A stretch of DNA of 11,291 nt, from NCBI GenBank assembly GCA_016191895.1, contig JACPVD010000029.1:1-11291 (forward strand), in the 5' to 3' direction. Every line of letters begins with the position of its first letter. The stretch's first letter is position 1. Of this stretch, positions 1-5,825 are shown piece by piece. The position numbers were made by a program, and so were the translations under genes. The stretch is from Chloroflexota bacterium. GTDB lineage: Bacteria > Chloroflexota > Anaerolineae > Anaerolineales > Villigracilaceae. Below the pieces are notes generated by a model. It was given only the letters and a program-made list of their open reading frames with translations. It had not been told where the DNA came from and searched no databases.

Positions 1-157
1 TCCCCAAATAAACCGCCTCGCAAAACGACACGGCACGGCGCACTGCAAGCGGTTTTTCCAATTCGAGAATCACAACTTTAAATCCGCTGCGATACAGGCG
101 CAGCGCCACCCCGCTTGCAAGGTCGCCGCCTCCGCGCACCATAACTAAATGATTCAT
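1..157 (-). CDS. yqeB: YqeB-type selenium-dependent molybdenum hydroxylase accessory protein (N-terminal part only)
   Basis: Only the first 52 codons are inside the window; the gene continues past position 1. The frame opens at the ATG at 157 and reads MNHLVMVRGGGDLASGVALR, then continues with a basic stretch and a LEKPLAVRR-like segment. The RGGGDLA(S/T)G(V/I)A(L/H)RL glycine-rich start, followed by VVILEL, PLAVRR and SFCEAVY, is the N-terminus of the YqeB/EF2563 family. It resembles a nucleotide-binding Rossmann start. Family members are linked genetically to selenium-dependent molybdenum hydroxylases (xanthine dehydrogenase-like enzymes); their exact reaction is not settled. The ATG overlaps the TGA of the upstream DUF1361 gene (ATGA), and an AAAGGAG ribosome site lies inside the end of that gene, so the two are probably translationally coupled. 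The molybdenum hydroxylase genes lie upstream on the same strand. Assignment rests on 52 residues recognised from memory. Confidence 0.8.
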   Translation of the reverse strand, partial: MNHLVMVRGGGDLASGVALRLYRSGFKVVILELEKPLAVRRAVSFCEAVYLG

Positions 158-861
158 AAAATCTCCTTTGATGTCGGCCTTTCCTGCGTCATGTGGGCGA
201 ACGAATACAATGCAAGATACACAAACGCATAAAAGACCGCGAATAAAATGGTAAATGCCACCAGGCGCTTCGACGGATCGACCGCGAGACCGAGAATCGT
301 CATCGCGATCTCGCCGGGAGCGTTCAAAATATCCCATGAATTGAAACGCACGAAGCGGCCAAGATACACGCCGAAACTGCCCAGCCCTGAAACGGTAAAC
401 ACAAACACCCAGCCCAGCCACCTTCCAAACGTTCGCTGGATGATGTCGTGCATCAGGTACAGCGATACAAGCCCGAGTAATAGCCCCGTCCACGAAAACC
501 AGACCATCACGATCACATCATACCAAAGCGGCGCGCTCGTGGACTGGATCGCCAGATGTTGCAGGTCGGTCAGGATATAGGGCGCGTTGGGAAAGAAGAT
601 CAGCCACATGAAGGCCGTTAACGGGAGGACGAAATATAACATCCACTTTCGCCATGAAAACGTCCACGCCAGGTAGGCAAGGACAAACGGAATCCATGCG
701 AGAAACAGATTCCAGACAAGGTTGGTGTAGCGAACCGAGTCGCTATAGGCGATCCGCGCCGCTACGAGAAACACGCATACCGCCGAGGCAAGAACCATCA
801 ATGCAAAGACGGCGATCTTGTAACGGTTGCGGAGGAGGAAGTTTTTCAGGGTGGTGAACAT
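154..861 (-). CDS. DUF1361 family integral membrane protein
   Basis: A 235-residue, strongly hydrophobic protein with about six predicted membrane segments (roughly residues 14-36, 47-68, 73-92, 113-138, 148-166 and 200-222). The signature FPNAPYILTDLQHL (90-103), between helices 3 and 4, and GRFVRFNSWD (168-177), after helix 5, match the conserved loops of the DUF1361 family. The biochemical function of that family is unknown. The start at 861 has only a weak AAGG upstream, but it opens directly onto a short basic leader (KNFLLRNRYK) and the first helix, which fits well. The stop TGA overlaps the ATG of the yqeB-like gene by one ATGA, and the ribosome site for that gene lies in the last codons here. 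An 82 bp gap separates this gene from the DinB-fold gene upstream. A role in hydroxylase maturation is possible from position alone but nothing in the sequence shows it. Confidence 0.85.
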   Translation of the reverse strand: MFTTLKNFLLRNRYKIAVFALMVLASAVCVFLVAARIAYSDSVRYTNLVWNLFLAWIPFVLAYLAWTFSWRKWMLYFVLPLTAFMWLIFFPNAPYILTDLQHLAIQSTSAPLWYDVIVMVWFSWTGLLLGLVSLYLMHDIIQRTFGRWLGWVFVFTVSGLGSFGVYLGRFVRFNSWDILNAPGEIAMTILGLAVDPSKRLVAFTILFAVFYAFVYLALYSFAHMTQERPTSKEIL

Positions 862-943
862 GGGAAAATATCGCCTTGCGCGCTTCGACTGGGCTCGATA
901 CGGTGAGTAAGGGACGAACCGTCGACCAGCCGCTCAACGCGGA

Positions 944-1438
944 TTACCTCATCTCGCGCAGGAAAACCACCAGATCGATGTCGCCGGGCGAATGGCCGAG
1001 TTCCGTAAGCATGGCGGCGGCTTCACTTCGGTGCTGTGTGCCGTGATTGACCACATGCGCCATGACGTGCCAGAGGATATTTGCCCTTTCTTCGCCACGG
1101 GTGGTTTTATATTGAAAGGAGGCGTTCAATCGCTCGTCCGTCAGATTATCTATGAAAGCGCGTAGCGCTTTTTCCTCCTCCTCCCAGCGCGCGCGGAGAA
1201 TCTCGAACGTGGGGATGTCTTCCGGCTTGATGATAGCCGCCGGCGATTCGCCCTGCCAGCGCATGCGCCAGATCCATTCTGCCATCAGGGTGTGGATCAG
1301 CGTGCCGTGCAAGCCGCCATGTGGAAAGGATGAGGGGGTGGTGAAAAGTTCATCCGCCACTTTTGCGGTCGCATCCAGTATGCGCTGGTTTGCCCAGTAG
1401 TTGTATTTGTAAAGCAGTTGAATATCCTGTTTGTTCAT
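944..1438 (-). CDS. DinB-fold (DUF664-like) metal-binding protein
   Basis: A 164-residue four-helix-bundle protein of the DinB/YfiT superfamily; this DinB is the damage-inducible protein of Bacillus, unrelated to DNA polymerase IV. The start MNKQDIQLLYKYNYWANQRI is the usual first helix. The predicted metal-binding triad is His49 (in GTLIHTLMAEWIW) with His132 and His136 (in HVVNHGTQHRSEAA, the H-x3-H pair). The C-terminal GHSPGDIDLVVFLRE is also typical. I place the start at the ATG at 1438 because GGAGG sits seven to eight bases upstream; a longer TTG start at 1453 would overlap this ribosome site. Members act as thiol-dependent transferases or have no known reaction, so the substrate here cannot be called. 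A 119 bp inverted-repeat element ends three bases upstream of the ribosome site and may carry or disturb the promoter. Confidence 0.9.
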   Translation of the reverse strand: MNKQDIQLLYKYNYWANQRILDATAKVADELFTTPSSFPHGGLHGTLIHTLMAEWIWRMRWQGESPAAIIKPEDIPTFEILRARWEEEEKALRAFIDNLTDERLNASFQYKTTRGEERANILWHVMAHVVNHGTQHRSEAAAMLTELGHSPGDIDLVVFLREMR

Positions 1439-1447
1439 GGAAAGAAC

Positions 1448-1453
1448 CTCCAA
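1448..1453 (-). promoter_or_regulatory. Strong ribosome binding site that decides the DinB-fold gene start
   Basis: On the minus strand the sequence TTGGAGGTTCTTTCC precedes the ATG at 1438. The GGAGG is at ideal spacing for that ATG, and a TTG overlapping it (1451-1453) is therefore unlikely to be the start. Confidence 0.8.
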
Positions 1454-1455
1454 TT

Positions 1456-1574
1456 ATCAGTAGATCACGGGTTGCAGACTTCAGTCTGCAATTTGCCCGG
1501 CAAAAGCGGACTGATGCTTCGGTAATACTCAGCACAAGCGTCCTCAATCCGGTATGGATTCGTGATCTACTGAT
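1456..1574. repeat. 119 bp terminal-inverted-repeat element with nested palindromes
   Basis: The ends are perfect 14 bp inverted repeats: ATCAGTAGATCACG (1456-1469) and CGTGATCTACTGAT (1561-1574). Inside are a 9 bp hairpin TTGCAGACT-TC-AGTCTGCAA (1472-1491) and an adjoining palindrome TTTGCC-C-GGCAAA (1492-1504). The 16 bases 1499-1514 (GGCAAAAGCGGACTGA) are identical to the complement of 5337-5352 in the second repeat of this window, so part of the interior belongs to a dispersed family. No coding capacity is evident and no flanking target duplication is obvious. It lies directly upstream of the DinB-fold gene's ribosome site. It may be a small non-autonomous mobile element, or a compound of several short repeats. 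Confidence 0.6.
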
Positions 1575-1616
1575 TGTTACATATCAAATTAAATTTTGAC
1601 GCACATCAGGGGGGAA

Positions 1617-1659
1617 GTGGGGTGTTTTGAGCGCGCGAAGCGCGCTCAAAACACCCCAC
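1617..1659. repeat. 43 bp perfect hairpin repeat, copy 1
   Basis: Two perfectly complementary 20 bp arms (1617-1636 and 1640-1659) enclose the loop GAA. The 43 bp are identical to 9158-9200. Similarity continues to the right: TTTATTGAGAAGATACC (1667-1683) against TATTTTTGAAAAGATACC after copy 2. This copy lies just past the stop of the alpha/beta hydrolase gene (minus strand). Read on that strand, the stem is followed by C-rich sequence rather than a T tract, so it is not a classical terminator, although it could block 3' exonucleases. Confidence 0.85.
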
Positions 1660-1686
1660 ACCCCAATTTATTGAGAAGATACCACA

Positions 1687-2559
1687 TCACGATAAAAACT
1701 TTAGCAAAATCGGGTTCACAACTTCCGGCCGCTCGTAATGCGGAATGTGACTGCAATCGTCGACCGCGTGAAATTCGGCGTGAGGCATGGCCTTCACAAG
1801 CATATCACTATTTCCGAACGGCGTCGTCGTATCGTTCCTGCCCCAAAATAATAACGTCGGTTTTTTCAATGATCCAACGCGCTCGTAGGTTTCGTAAAAT
1901 GAGTCGAGCATTCCGCTTCGCATGCTGGAAAGGATCGCGCGTTTGAATCCCTTGAACTGCATCTGGATTTTGTACTGCGTTTGAAAATGTTCGACCAGTT
2001 TTTTATCGAAGATATCCGACGCGAGGCTCTTGATCATGCTCCCGCTTCCAAATAAACCGAAAACCAGTTCGCCAAAAATGGGCAGTTTCGTCGCCTCGAG
2101 CAGGATCGAGATCTGAATTCGCTGTACCCCGGCCGGGTCGATCAATACATGCCTGCGGACAACCTCCGGGTATCGCGCAATGAACGAAGCGGTCACCGTC
2201 CCGCCCATCGAAAGCCCAAGCAGGGTGATGTCCTTTAAATTCAACGCGTCGAGCAAATCCCTCAACTGGCGGACGAACAAATGGATGTCATATTTCATGC
2301 GAGGACGGTCTGAATATCCGCGCCCAAACAGGTCGTAGCGCAGCACGCGAAATCCAGCCTGCGTCAAAAACTCGAACGTGGGATCGAAGATGAAATACGG
2401 GACGGAGAATCCATGCACAAGGACAATGAGTTGTCCGCTTTCGGGGCCGCGAAGTTCGTAGTGGGTGATTCCATCCGTCAGTTTGATGAACGATCCGCCT
2501 GCCTCTTTGCGGGCGGAGTCGTCCAGTTCGCGGGTTTCATCCAAATAAGGAAAGGGCAT
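1687..2559 (-). CDS. Alpha/beta-fold hydrolase
   Basis: A 290-residue alpha/beta hydrolase with a complete catalytic apparatus. The oxyanion motif HG is at 49-50 (VLVHGFSVPYF). The nucleophile elbow is GLSMGG with Ser117. The predicted acid is Asp243 (LLFWGRNDTTTPF) and the catalytic histidine is His271 (DDCSHIPHYERPE). RYDLFGRGYSDRP (74-86) is the usual strand-4 region. Residues about 142-220 form the variable cap. There is no signal peptide, so it is probably cytoplasmic. The family covers esterases, lipases and C-C bond hydrolases; the sequence does not fix the substrate. The start at 2559 has GGAGGG upstream at a rather long spacing of twelve bases. It follows the molybdenum hydroxylase subunit by a 133 bp gap holding a small palindromic repeat, and may or may not be in the same transcript. 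Confidence 0.9.
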   Translation of the reverse strand: MPFPYLDETRELDDSARKEAGGSFIKLTDGITHYELRGPESGQLIVLVHGFSVPYFIFDPTFEFLTQAGFRVLRYDLFGRGYSDRPRMKYDIHLFVRQLRDLLDALNLKDITLLGLSMGGTVTASFIARYPEVVRRHVLIDPAGVQRIQISILLEATKLPIFGELVFGLFGSGSMIKSLASDIFDKKLVEHFQTQYKIQMQFKGFKRAILSSMRSGMLDSFYETYERVGSLKKPTLLFWGRNDTTTPFGNSDMLVKAMPHAEFHAVDDCSHIPHYERPEVVNPILLKFLS

Positions 2560-2581
2560 GCTTTATGGTATCCCTCCGCCC

Positions 2582-2617
2582 TCCCGAAAGAGCCATCGGG
2601 ACTACGTGAGCGTAGTC
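2582..2617. repeat. Short palindromic repeat in the gap before the hydrolase
   Basis: Two adjacent small palindromes: TCCCGA (2582-2587) pairing with TCGGGA (2596-2601), and GACTACG-TGAG-CGTAGTC (2600-2617), a 7 bp perfect stem. The flanking CTTCGACTACGCTCA motif on the minus strand looks like a widespread intergenic repeat in this group of bacteria. The remainder of the gap (2560-2692) shows nothing further that I can support. Confidence 0.45.
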
Positions 2618-2692
2618 GAAGGGCATCTTGGCAATCGTGGTCTCGGTACGGCGAAAGAGCATCGCCTACTCGACCACCAATCGTAAATCGAC

Positions 2693-4873
2693 CTATATCT
2701 TCCCAAGCGCGCGCAAGACTCTCTCCGGCGTGAAGGGGAATTCATTCATCCAAACCCCGGTGGCATCATGGATTGCCGCGGCGATGGCGGGAGCGACAGG
2801 CAGGAAGGGCAATTCGCCCAAACCTCGCGCTCCCCAGGGACCGTTCGGGTCGGGGACTTCGACCAAAACCGATTCGACCGATTCGGGAATGTCCCAAATA
2901 GTTGGGATGAGATATGTGCTCAATTGATCGGTGAGCACGCGGCCGTCTTTTGTCTTGTAATCTTCGAGCACAGCGTACCCGTGCGCCTGTACCACCGCTC
3001 CTTCGATTTGACCGACGACCAGATCCGGGTTGATGGCTTTGCCCACGTCGTCGGCAGAGACGATGCGAATCACGCGTATGTGGCCGGTTTCGGTATCCAC
3101 TTCCACTTCAGCGGCCTGTGCGGCATAGGCGTAGGAAAAGTTCGGGGTGGAGTGTCCCGTGTCATGGTCGAACGGCGTGGTGCGCGGGGCGAGATATTTG
3201 AATTCGGCGATGGCAGGGCGTTCCTCCATCTTCCATTTTTGGAGAGCCGCTTCCGCCGCGCCTTTGATCGAGTTGCCGGCCATGAATGTCAGGCGCGAAG
3301 CCGAGGCCGAGCCGGGATTTCCCTGCGTGGCGGAATCGGAGGTCTTGAGTTCGATTCTTTCTTCCGGCAAACCCAGCACCTGCGCCGCCATTTGAATCAT
3401 GACCGTGTGCGTACCCTGTCCCACTTCCGCGCCGGCGTGATGCACGATGGCGCGTTCCATTTTTGCATTGCCGTAAATTTCAACTTTCGCCCAACAGTTT
3501 TCCTGATAGCCAAACGAGAAACCCACGTTCTTGAACCCGGCTGCGAATCCCCGTCCGCGCGCGAGATGCGATTTTATTTTTTTCGTTTTTGATTTTTTCC
3601 AGCGGAATTTATCCCGCGCCGCTTCGATACACTCGCGGATGCTGACGGGGTTTGGCGCAGGCGTGCCAACGCCCATTGTGTCGCCGTCTTTCAGCGCGTT
3701 GCGGAGTCGGATTTCAACAGGGTCAAGGCCGAGTTTTTCGGCGAGTTTGTTCATTTGCGTTTCGGCCATGAACAAGGCTTGCGGCGCGCCGAATCCGCGA
3801 AAGGCCGCAGAGGGGACGTTGTTGGTGTACACGCCGTACACATCCACATTGACATTCGGGATGAAGTATGGCCCCGTCGATGTGATGGCCGCATTGCCGA
3901 GCACTTTGTTCGAGGTGTACATGTATGCGCCGCCGTCGCCGATCAATTCGTTTTCCGCGGCGATCAGTTTGCCATCTCTGGTCGCGCCCCATTTTGCCTT
4001 GATCGTAACCGGGTGGCGTTTGCCATGCCCGATGATCGACTCGCGCCGCGACCAGATGATCTTCACGGGGCGTTGTAATTTCCATGCAGCCAAAGCCAGC
4101 ACGATCTGCACCGACATATCCTCGCGCCCGCCGAATGCGCCGCCGATAGCCGGGTACACAATGCGAATCTTTTCATTGGGCAGGCCGAGCGCGTGGGCGA
4201 TGGTTTCGCGGTCGGCGTGAGTCCATTGGCCGCCGGCTTCGATGGTGACAAGCCCCTCGTCGTCGATGTAGGCAAGCCCGGCTTCGGGTTGCAAATAGGC
4301 GTGTTCCTGCACCGGCGTATGATATTCGCCTTCGATGATTATGTCCGCTTTTGCAAAGGCTTCGCCCACATTCCCTTTGCGGATCTTGTAATGGACACAG
4401 ACGTTGGAGTCGCCGCGGTCTGGATGCAGAATCGGCGCGTCAGAACGCAGGGCAGTTGCCGGGTTGGGGAGAAGCGGGAGGTCTTCGTAGTCCACTTGAA
4501 TCACTTGAATCGCCGCATCCGCCTTGACCTCGGACTCGGCCACCACGACCGCAACTTGATCTCCCACAAAGCGGACGATGTCGGTATAAGGCTTGGCGGA
4601 ACCGGGGCCGCACAAAACGGGCTGATCGGGAATCTGCAAACCGTATTCGTTGACCGGCACATCTTTTGCCGTGTACACAGCGACAACGCCCGGCGCAGAT
4701 TCGGCTTTGCTTGTGTCGATATTTTTCACGCGGGCATGCGGGCGCCCGGCGAAAAGCGTCTTCATATACAGCATGCCCGGCATGGCGAGATCGCCCGAGT
4801 ACAGGGCTTTGCCGGTCACTTTATCACGCGCGTCGATTCGCGGGACTGATTTTCCGACGGAGTTATTGGGCAT
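2693..4873 (-). CDS. Xanthine dehydrogenase-family molybdopterin-binding catalytic subunit
   Basis: A 726-residue large subunit of a molybdenum hydroxylase, the site of substrate hydroxylation with water as oxygen source. Residues 1-125 are the aldehyde oxidase/xanthine dehydrogenase a/b hammerhead domain (VGKSVPRIDARDKVTGKALY). The rest holds the Mo-pterin motifs: GGAFGGRE (244-251), AAFRGFGAPQ with Arg359, GAEVGQGTH (481-489), GSASASR (521-527) and GARGLGELP with the predicted catalytic base Glu687. It lacks the AYRCSFR cysteine loop of CO dehydrogenase CoxL, so a purine, aldehyde or N-heterocycle hydroxylase is likely; the substrate is not determined. The upstream gene's stop lies six bases before the ATG and AGGAA overlaps that stop, implying coupled translation. 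Electron-transfer domains come from the fused subunit at 5826-7265. The yqeB-like gene further down the strand suggests a selenium-dependent subtype, but no residue here proves it. Confidence 0.95.
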   Translation of the reverse strand: MPNNSVGKSVPRIDARDKVTGKALYSGDLAMPGMLYMKTLFAGRPHARVKNIDTSKAESAPGVVAVYTAKDVPVNEYGLQIPDQPVLCGPGSAKPYTDIVRFVGDQVAVVVAESEVKADAAIQVIQVDYEDLPLLPNPATALRSDAPILHPDRGDSNVCVHYKIRKGNVGEAFAKADIIIEGEYHTPVQEHAYLQPEAGLAYIDDEGLVTIEAGGQWTHADRETIAHALGLPNEKIRIVYPAIGGAFGGREDMSVQIVLALAAWKLQRPVKIIWSRRESIIGHGKRHPVTIKAKWGATRDGKLIAAENELIGDGGAYMYTSNKVLGNAAITSTGPYFIPNVNVDVYGVYTNNVPSAAFRGFGAPQALFMAETQMNKLAEKLGLDPVEIRLRNALKDGDTMGVGTPAPNPVSIRECIEAARDKFRWKKSKTKKIKSHLARGRGFAAGFKNVGFSFGYQENCWAKVEIYGNAKMERAIVHHAGAEVGQGTHTVMIQMAAQVLGLPEERIELKTSDSATQGNPGSASASRLTFMAGNSIKGAAEAALQKWKMEERPAIAEFKYLAPRTTPFDHDTGHSTPNFSYAYAAQAAEVEVDTETGHIRVIRIVSADDVGKAINPDLVVGQIEGAVVQAHGYAVLEDYKTKDGRVLTDQLSTYLIPTIWDIPESVESVLVEVPDPNGPWGARGLGELPFLPVAPAIAAAIHDATGVWMNEFPFTPERVLRALGKI

Positions 4874-4879
4874 AATTTC

Positions 4880-5305
4880 CTAACGCGATTTTTTGGTTAT
4901 TTTGACTTTTTCCGGCGGCGCGTCGGTGGGGCCGTATTTGGGCGGGCCGACGATGCGGAATGTGATTGCGTAGATCATCGAGATCAGGCCGCTTAAGAGA
5001 ATCAAAACCATCAGGCTGGCGGATGCGTTGGCGTAAAAATGCGGGATTTTGCCGATCCACCCGAAAATCGTTTGCAGGCCGGCGGTGGCGGTGAGCCACT
5101 CCGGTAATTTTACGGGTTGCATCATTTCATAGGGTATCGGCCATTTGCTGTCGATTCCGATTTGCACGATCGTGGAACCGATGACGATGGACACGAACGG
5201 AAGGAACATCATCATCACACAGCCGATTCCGCGCCATACGCCGTGCGGTTCCTTGGATCGGTTCGTCGCTTGTTGGGGAGCGAAGTTTTGATTGTATTTG
5301 CCCAT
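4880..5305 (-). CDS. Unknown two-helix membrane protein
   Basis: I do not recognise this 141-residue protein. It has a polar N-terminus rich in Gln, Asn and Lys (1-24), a hydrophobic segment at about 27-50 (GCVMMMFLPFVSIVIGSTIV), a middle stretch with several aromatic and proline residues (54-95), a second hydrophobic segment at about 97-119, and a polar tail with GPPKYGPTDAPPEK followed by a basic end. AGAGG lies six bases upstream of the ATG at 5305. It sits between the small 81-residue gene and the molybdenum subunit, six bases before the latter, so it is almost certainly co-translated with it. It could anchor the hydroxylase to the membrane or be an unrelated passenger. It has no cysteine pairs or heme-binding motif that would suggest electron transfer. 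Confidence 0.75.
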   Translation of the reverse strand: MGKYNQNFAPQQATNRSKEPHGVWRGIGCVMMMFLPFVSIVIGSTIVQIGIDSKWPIPYEMMQPVKLPEWLTATAGLQTIFGWIGKIPHFYANASASLMVLILLSGLISMIYAITFRIVGPPKYGPTDAPPEKVKITKKSR

Positions 5306-5322
5306 GATTACCTCTCGAAGTT

Positions 5323-5384
5323 AAGTAGCGCGGACTTCAGTCCGCTTTTGCCGAGACATGCGCAGACTAAAGTCTGCGCTACTT
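5323..5384. repeat. 62 bp paired-hairpin repeat (BIME-like)
   Basis: The outer 9 bp ends AAGTAGCGC (5323-5331) and GCGCTACTT (5376-5384) are inverted. Each half is itself a perfect hairpin: GCGGACT-TC-AGTCCGC (5330-5345) and GCGCAGACT-AA-AGTCTGCGC (5360-5379). The right end supplies the TAG stop codon (5379-5381) of the 81-residue gene. Positions 5337-5352 are identical, as complement, to 1499-1514. It fills most of the 73 bp gap between two genes that are otherwise arranged like an operon, so it may act on transcript stability between them. Confidence 0.75.
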
Positions 5385-5624
5385 TGTGGCGTTGATTTTC
5401 TCGAGCGCGTCGGCCAGTATCGCTTTTGAAACCTGCTGAAGCAAGCGTACTCTTTCGGGCCGCGAAAGGATAATACGGTTTTGATCCAGTTCCTTTTCAA
5501 AAACCTGCCGCAAGATTTCCACGATCTGGCTGTCAACCCCGTTTTGCTGCATGCGCCGTGTCATTCGTTTCAGAACATCGTCGTAAGAGCCGGGGTTTGG
5601 ATAAGCGCTTGGCGGGTTGAGCAT
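5379..5624 (-). CDS. Small unknown soluble protein (81 aa)
   Basis: I do not recognise this protein. The 81 residues begin with a Pro-rich stretch (MLNPPSAYPNPGSYDD) and continue as a predicted helical, charged region: DVLKRMTRRMQQNGVDSQIVEILRQ and then LLQQVSKAILADALEKINATK. It has no hydrophobic segment, cysteine or known motif. AAGGA lies nine bases upstream of the ATG at 5624, which supports a real gene. The TAG stop is provided by the end of the adjoining 62 bp repeat, so the C-terminus may have been set by insertion of the repeat. It precedes the 141-residue membrane protein and the molybdenum subunit on the same strand. A helical adaptor for the membrane protein is conceivable but unsupported. 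Confidence 0.65.
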   Translation of the reverse strand: MLNPPSAYPNPGSYDDVLKRMTRRMQQNGVDSQIVEILRQVFEKELDQNRIILSRPERVRLLQQVSKAILADALEKINATK

Positions 5625-5825
5625 GGATTTAATCCTTTCCGGGGTGGCGGGATACTGCTTGGAAGCGGGAAAAACTCAAAGCGACGAAAACACAAAACAC
5701 CACGGAATCCCCAGTGTCTAATGCGCGCTTTGTTGGGTGAATTTTTAGTACCAAATTTTTATATCGGAACCAGTATCAATTTTTTGTAATTTTTGCTGGC
5801 TTCTCATCTTGCTCTATCTGTCTTC
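5625..5825. other. 201 bp AT-rich gap with no gene
   Basis: This gap splits the two subunit genes of the molybdenum hydroxylase. The part at about 5740-5800 is AT-rich. I looked on the minus strand for a promoter and found TATAAA and TTGATA hexamers, but not at acceptable spacing. No hairpin with a T tract follows the stop at 5826. Whether the downstream genes are read from upstream or from a local promoter is open. Confidence 0.4.

Noticed and set aside
862-943. Possible repeat or regulatory site between the DinB-fold and DUF1361 genes
   Set aside because: Only a weak ACGGT/ACCGT pair and a fragment resembling a dispersed repeat; not enough to call a feature.
1439-1453. TTG start giving five extra residues to the DinB-fold protein
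   Set aside because: The TTG overlaps the GGAGG that serves the ATG at 1438.
2768-3592. Long plus-strand open frame opposite the molybdenum subunit
   Set aside because: It is antisense to a gene with complete family motifs and shows no recognisable domain; such frames are common by-products in GC-rich genes. The same applies to 3531-4220 and 4193-4849, and to 5804-6592 in another frame of the FAD/FeS gene.
2693-4873. Aerobic carbon monoxide dehydrogenase large subunit (CoxL)
   Set aside because: The active-site loop reads AAFRGFGAPQ rather than the AYRCSFR type with the Cu-binding cysteine.
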